Source: Frankiales bacterium
GTDB taxonomy: Bacteria; Actinomycetota; Actinomycetes; Mycobacteriales; SCTD01
Assembly: GCA_025965475.1 (NCBI GenBank)
Contig: JAOPWV010000200.1
Span: 1 to 63,407 of the forward strand
Direction: 5' to 3'
Length of the DNA: 63,407 nt
The notes beneath the pieces are model-generated. The model was not told where the DNA came from. It did no database searches and worked only from the letters and a program-made list of their open reading frames with translations. Below, piece after piece: positions 60,314 to 63,407 of this stretch. The position numbers and the translations under genes are program-made. Every line of letters starts with the position of its first letter. Position 1 is the first letter of the stretch.

Positions 60314-61843
60314 CTAGTTGCCGGGGCCGATGCCGAGCGGGTCGCCGACCAGCGGGATGACCTCGGCGCCGTTGGCGGTCGGCGCCTCGTCGCCCTTGGT
60401 CGCCCAGTCGCTGGTCCAGGCCCTCGCCGGGAGCGCGCCGTTGGCGGTGAAGCAGCGTTCGCGCTTCGCCGCGGCTGTGCCGGCCAGGCAGGTCGCGACC
60501 TGCGCGGCCTTGAAGGCGTCGACGAAGCCCCAGCCGTAGCCGTCGTCCTTGCCTTTGGTGCCGAGGTCGTTCGCCGTCCGCTCGAGGACCTCCTCCGCCA
60601 CCGGGCCGGTCAGCCCGGGATAGGCCTGCTTGAGCAGCGCGACGATGCCGGCCACGTGCGGCGAGCTCATCGAGGTGCCGGAGATCGCCATGTAGTACGG
60701 GCGGTCCTCGACCGGCGTCGCGTCGTTCTGCAGGTCGATGACGGCGCCCTTGCTGCGTGCCGACACGATGTCGCTGCCCGGGGCGGTGAGGTCGACCTGC
60801 GGACCCCGGCTGGAGAAGTCCGACAGGGCGTACGGCGCCGTCTTGAGCGTGGATCCGACGGTGAGGACGTTGCCCATGGCGCCCGGCCAGCCGACGGTGT
60901 TCTTGTCCGGCCCGCTGTTGCCGGCGGAGAAGACGAAGATGAAGCCCTTGCCGACGGCCGCGCGGATCATCTGGATGACCGGCTCGCTGTCCGGGTCGGT
61001 GACCTCGAAGATGCCCCAGCTGTTCTGGACGATGCTGACGCCGAGCTTCTTGTTGTTCTCCATGAGGTACTCGATCGCGGCCATCGCGTTGGCCTCCCAG
61101 CCGAAGTCGTACGCGACGCCCTGGGCCGCGGAGGCGACCTTGAAGCCGACGAAGTCGACGCCCGGGGCCATCCCCGAGTAGTCCGCACCGCTGCCGGTGC
61201 CCGTCTTGGCGGCGGCGCCGCTCCCGCCGACGGTGGCGGCGACGTGCGTGCCGTGGCCGATCTCGTCGACGGTGGCGTACGGCGCGGTCGTGGTGGCCAC
61301 GAAGTCGCCGATGGCGCCGTCCTGGTAGGCGTCCCACATCCAGGCGCCCTCGAAGTTGTAGGTGGCCTTCACGCGGCCGGCGAAGTCCGGGTGGCTCGTG
61401 TCCAGCCCGGAGTCGATGACCGCGACGGTGACGCCCTTGCCGGTCAGGCCGAGCCCCTTGGGCCTGGCCGCCCGCACCTGGTCGACCTTGAGGGCCTTCT
61501 TGGACTGTGCGGTGTCCAGGCGCAGGCCGTTGTCGCGCTGGACCCGCGTGACGCCCGGCAGGGCGCCGGCCTTCCGCAGCAACGCGGACGGGGCGGTCAC
61601 GGCGACCGCCGGGACGTAGCTGTACGGCCGCAGCCGGGTGATGCCGAGGGCGCGCAGTGCCTGCACGTCGGCAGCGGTGACCGGCTTGGCGTACTGCACG
61701 AAGGCGTGGAAGGTGCCGGAACCGAGCAACGACGCCTCGACCGTGGCAGGGGCCGCGGCGGCGGCAGCGGCGGCGGTAGTGCCGGTGGCGACGAGGGCGG
61801 CTATGAGCACGGTGGCGAGCAGGGCGGTCAGACGGGACGGCAC
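60314..61843 (-). CDS. Secreted subtilisin-like (S8) serine protease
   Basis: The 509-residue precursor has a signal peptide with an Ala-rich end (LTALLATVLIAALVATG), an inhibitor-I9-like propeptide (about 40-125), and the S8 domain with Asp in VAVIDSGLD, His in GHGTHVAATVGG, the oxyanion Asn in SAGNSG and Ser in GTSMSSPHVAG. GTG 61843 has AGGAG 7 bases upstream, so the track start is too long. Extracellular protein degradation is likely. Confidence 0.93.
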   Translation of the reverse strand: MPSRLTALLATVLIAALVATGTTAAAAAAAAPATVEASLLGSGTFHAFVQYAKPVTAADVQALRALGITRLRPYSYVPAVAVTAPSALLRKAGALPGVTRVQRDNGLRLDTAQSKKALKVDQVRAARPKGLGLTGKGVTVAVIDSGLDTSHPDFAGRVKATYNFEGAWMWDAYQDGAIGDFVATTTAPYATVDEIGHGTHVAATVGGSGAAAKTGTGSGADYSGMAPGVDFVGFKVASAAQGVAYDFGWEANAMAAIEYLMENNKKLGVSIVQNSWGIFEVTDPDSEPVIQMIRAAVGKGFIFVFSAGNSGPDKNTVGWPGAMGNVLTVGSTLKTAPYALSDFSSRGPQVDLTAPGSDIVSARSKGAVIDLQNDATPVEDRPYYMAISGTSMSSPHVAGIVALLKQAYPGLTGPVAEEVLERTANDLGTKGKDDGYGWGFVDAFKAAQVATCLAGTAAAKRERCFTANGALPARAWTSDWATKGDEAPTANGAEVIPLVGDPLGIGPGN

Positions 61844-61939
61844 ACGGAACTCCTGACGGGAGCGGGGCGGGTCACCCCCTGTTCGCCGCGAACCGGCCGG
61901 AGTCCTTCTACGCGGAGTCAACGTCTCGTCCGCGGCAGG

Positions 61940-62455
61940 TCAGAACAGCGTGGGCTCCGCGCCGGCGACCCGGGCCTCGTGGCCGAGCAGCCACTGCTTG
62001 CGGTGGACGCCCCCGCCGTAGCCGACGAGGGTCCCTGACGACCCGATGACCCGGTGGCAGGGGACGAGGATCGAGATCGGGTTGCGTCCGTTGGCGAGCC
62101 CGATCGCGCGGGAGGCCCCGAGGGGACGCCCGAGCTCGAGGGCGAGCGCGCCGTACGTCGTCGTCGTGCCGTACGGGATCCGGCGCAGCGCCGCCCAGAC
62201 CTCGTGCTGGAACGGCGTGCCCTGCGGCTCGAGCGGCACGTCGAAGTCCTGCAGGTCCCCGGCGAAGTAGGCGGCGAGCTGGTCGGTGACCGCGCGGAAG
62301 GCCACGTCGTCGCGGCGCCAGTCGCGGGCCTGGTCGGGACGGCCCTGGTGCGGGGTGCAGTAGACCGCCGTCAGGCGGAACTGCCCGCTGCCGGTGTCCC
62401 CGAGCAGCAGCAGCTCGTCGAGCGGGCTCGCGAGGGTCGCGTAGAGGACGGGCAC
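61940..62455 (-). CDS. ogt: Methylated-DNA--protein-cysteine S-methyltransferase
   Basis: The 171-residue suicide enzyme removes O6-methyl groups from guanine. Its active site ILVPCHRVIG contains the acceptor Cys, preceded by the helix-turn-helix Arg finger in YGALALELGRPLGASRAIGLANGRNP (core RAIGLANG). GTG 62455 has AGGATGG upstream; the track ORF to 62557 would add residues encoded by a tandem repeat. Divergent from the SOS-controlled transcript. Confidence 0.92.
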   Translation of the reverse strand: MPVLYATLASPLDELLLLGDTGSGQFRLTAVYCTPHQGRPDQARDWRRDDVAFRAVTDQLAAYFAGDLQDFDVPLEPQGTPFQHEVWAALRRIPYGTTTTYGALALELGRPLGASRAIGLANGRNPISILVPCHRVIGSSGTLVGYGGGVHRKQWLLGHEARVAGAEPTLF

Positions 62456-62497
62456 CGGTCCATCCTGCCGCCTCCAGGATTGGCATGGCGCCCTTCC

Positions 62498-62569
62498 GCG
62501 GCCCTTCACGCGGCCCTTCACACGGCTCTCCACACCGCTCTCCACGCCGCTCTCCACGCGGTGCTCTCC
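62498..62569. repeat. 12-base degenerate tandem repeat (six units)
   Basis: Six consecutive 12-base units run from GCGGCCCTTCAC (twice exact) to ACGGCTCTCCAC, ACCGCTCTCCAC, GCCGCTCTCCAC and GCGGTGCTCTCC. It lies in the 398-base gap 62456-62853, which also holds a promoter, the LexA box and a long hairpin but no convincing gene. Confidence 0.85.
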
Positions 62570-62574
62570 GGCAG

Positions 62575-62606
62575 TTGACGGTTCTGTCGTCGGGGAGGTC
62601 TACTGT
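62575..62606 (+). promoter_or_regulatory. Putative promoter of the SOS-controlled transcript
   Basis: TTGACG (62575-62580) and TACTGT (62601-62606) look like -35 and -10 boxes with a 20-base spacer, longer than usual; TCTACT at 62599 would give 18. The LexA box begins 10 bases downstream. Confidence 0.45.
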
Positions 62607-62615
62607 TCCCAGTGT

Positions 62616-62631
62616 TCGAACAGACGTTCGA
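62616..62631. promoter_or_regulatory. LexA binding site (SOS box)
   Basis: TCGAACAGACGTTCGA contains perfect half-sites TCGAAC and GTTCGA and fits the Gram-positive/actinobacterial consensus CGAACRNRYGTTCG at every position. It overlaps the expected transcription start, a place where LexA would block initiation. Confidence 0.85.
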
Positions 62632-62674
62632 ACATCACGACGGGAGCCTCGCGGATCCCGTCGTAGGGCGGACC

Positions 62675-62723
62675 CCCGTCCGGCCGGTGCGCGGACTCGA
62701 CCCTCTCGCATCGGCCGGACGGG
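62675..62723 (+). promoter_or_regulatory. Long hairpin in the 5' leader of the SOS transcript
   Basis: CCCGTCCGGCCG (62675-62686) and its perfect complement (62712-62723) form a 12-base GC-rich stem with a 25-base loop. The leader is about 240 bases, much longer than others here, and has no recognised riboswitch. Confidence 0.5.
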
Positions 62724-62853
62724 ATCCACCGGTCCGGCGTGACGTGGGGAAGCGTCCCGTCCGGGCCGGTGACCGCCCCTTGCCGTCTTCCCCCGGCGCA
62801 TCCCGCGGACAGCGACCGCTGTCCGTGCCGCCGCCACCGCCGGAGGACGACCC

Positions 62854-63270
62854 ATGACCCGTCTGCACACCGACCCCGTCGAGGTACGCCGCCGGGACGA
62901 CCAGCCCGACCAGTTCCTCTGGCGTGGACGGCTGTACGTCGTGCGCGAGGTGCTCGCCCGCTGGACCGAGTCCGGCGGCTGGTGGCGGGGCGACGCCGTG
63001 CGGTCCCTCACCGCCGGCGACGCGGCTCCTGCGCAGGAGCACCCGGCCGGACCGGCCCCGTCGACCTCCTGGGCGCGCAGCGCCGCGCTCGCGCCGTTCG
63101 CCAGGCAGGAGCCCCAGCCGATCGCCCCCTCGTCGGCGTCGATCGACGACGGCGAGCGCGACTGGTGGCGCGTCGAGGCCGGCACCGGACGCGCCTTCGG
63201 CACCGGCGTCTACGACCTGTGCTTCGACTGGTCCCGGGGTGCCTGGTCGCTCGCCCGGGTCCTGGACTAG
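62854..63270 (+). CDS. DUF6504 family protein, SOS-linked
   Basis: The 138-residue protein starts VEVRRRDDQPDQFLWRGRLY, a compact beta domain, has an Ala/Pro-rich spacer, and ends DWWRVEAGTG...YDLCFDWSRGAWSLARVLD, in which the two halves look like one split domain. GGAGG precedes the ATG. In actinobacteria such genes travel with SAV_6107-type HEPN proteins and mutagenic polymerase genes (ImuB/DnaE2), which agrees with the upstream LexA box. Function unknown. Confidence 0.82.
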   Translation: MTRLHTDPVEVRRRDDQPDQFLWRGRLYVVREVLARWTESGGWWRGDAVRSLTAGDAAPAQEHPAGPAPSTSWARSAALAPFARQEPQPIAPSSASIDDGERDWWRVEAGTGRAFGTGVYDLCFDWSRGAWSLARVLD

Positions 63271-63274
63271 CGCC

Positions 63275-63407
63275 GTGTCCACCCCCGTGTCGACCGCCGT
63301 CCCCGCCCGCCAGCCCGCGTCGCTGCCCGCCGGCGTGCTCCCGTCCCTGCCCGCCGGGACCCTGCTCGCGCTGGCCCACCGCGGGCTGGCCGAGGCGTCC
63401 TGCACCG
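63275..63407 (+). CDS. SAV_6107-like HEPN domain protein, 3' end cut by window
   Basis: GTG 63275, 4 bases after the DUF6504 stop, begins a frame open to the window edge (44 codons seen). After a Pro/Ala-rich start it reads LLALAHRGLAEAS, like the first HEPN helix of SAV_6107-type proteins. Only the start is visible, so the family call rests on context and this short helix. Confidence 0.55.
   Translation, partial: MSTPVSTAVPARQPASLPAGVLPSLPAGTLLALAHRGLAEASCT

Noticed and set aside
62456-62557. N-terminal extension of Ogt starting at ATG 62557
   Set aside because: The added residues are read from a 12-base tandem repeat, and the GTG at 62455 has a Shine-Dalgarno and begins the conserved fold.
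31321-62569. Short tandem repeats (31321, 59341, 62498) as possible CRISPR arrays
   Set aside because: Units are 11-14 bases, contiguous or nearly so, without unique spacers of 30-40 bases, and no cas gene is present.
62612-62857. Track ORF of 81 residues between the SOS box and DUF6504
   Set aside because: Its start overlaps the LexA box, the protein is low-complexity Arg/Pro/Asp, it has no Shine-Dalgarno, and a hairpin lies within it.

Overview
The window is a 63.4 kb contig piece from a very GC-rich actinomycete (Actinomycetota). The evidence is the GC and codon bias, frequent GTG starts, many TANNNT boxes placed 6-9 bases before start codons (leaderless transcripts), an actinobacterial-type LexA box, and gene order shared with known actinobacteria. 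I cannot name the genus. I saw no rRNA or tRNA genes, insertion sequence, prophage or CRISPR array; this reads as chromosomal backbone.

Left part (1-31.8 kb). Gene order follows, with insertions, the Mycobacterium tuberculosis Rv2190c-Rv2171 neighbourhood as I recall it: PimB'-like mannosyltransferase, FadD15-like acyl-CoA ligase, SRPBCC protein, ArsA-like ATPase, Rv2183c-like protein, PlsC-like acyltransferase, Rv2179c-like exoribonuclease, class II DAHP synthase, a Ser/Thr kinase at the pknL position (here with four PASTA domains) and its partner Rv2175c. Insertions include glucokinase, glycerol kinase, a phosphofructokinase with the residues typical of PPi-dependent enzymes, a second (class I) DAHP synthase behind a Trp-leader-like attenuator, a sigma-like/anti-sigma-like membrane fusion, and two adjacent Gfo/Idh/MocA oxidoreductases, one fused to a ThuA-like domain.

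Middle part (32.3-48.8 kb). A carotenoid locus is interleaved with the MptA/GGPP synthase/MetF backbone. It has crtYc-crtYd, crtB, crtI, GGPP synthase, and an operon of eight close-packed genes running ybaK-like, crtA-like, GNAT, crtO, hypothetical, cruF, cruG, crtD. Together they predict a monocyclic, 4-keto, 1'-hydroxylated and glycosylated C40 carotenoid. A GT-C mannosyltransferase is translationally coupled between crtI and crtB.

Sulfur part (48.9-59.3 kb). All genes for assimilatory sulfate reduction are present: cysH, a 54-residue zinc-ribbon protein, sulfite reductase, and a continuous cysC-cysD-cysN-ABC transporter-siroheme synthase-chelatase operon. The reductase gene and the cysC operon are divergent, and each is preceded by a tiny ORF encoding nearly the same leader peptide (core HVDLQRVSSAxC).

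Right edge (59.4-63.4 kb). An aldo/keto reductase with a tandem repeat at its stop, a secreted subtilase, an O6-methylguanine methyltransferase, and an SOS-box-controlled transcript carrying a DUF6504 protein and the beginning of a SAV_6107-like HEPN protein. Family and synteny assignments come from motif recognition and memory; no database search was run.
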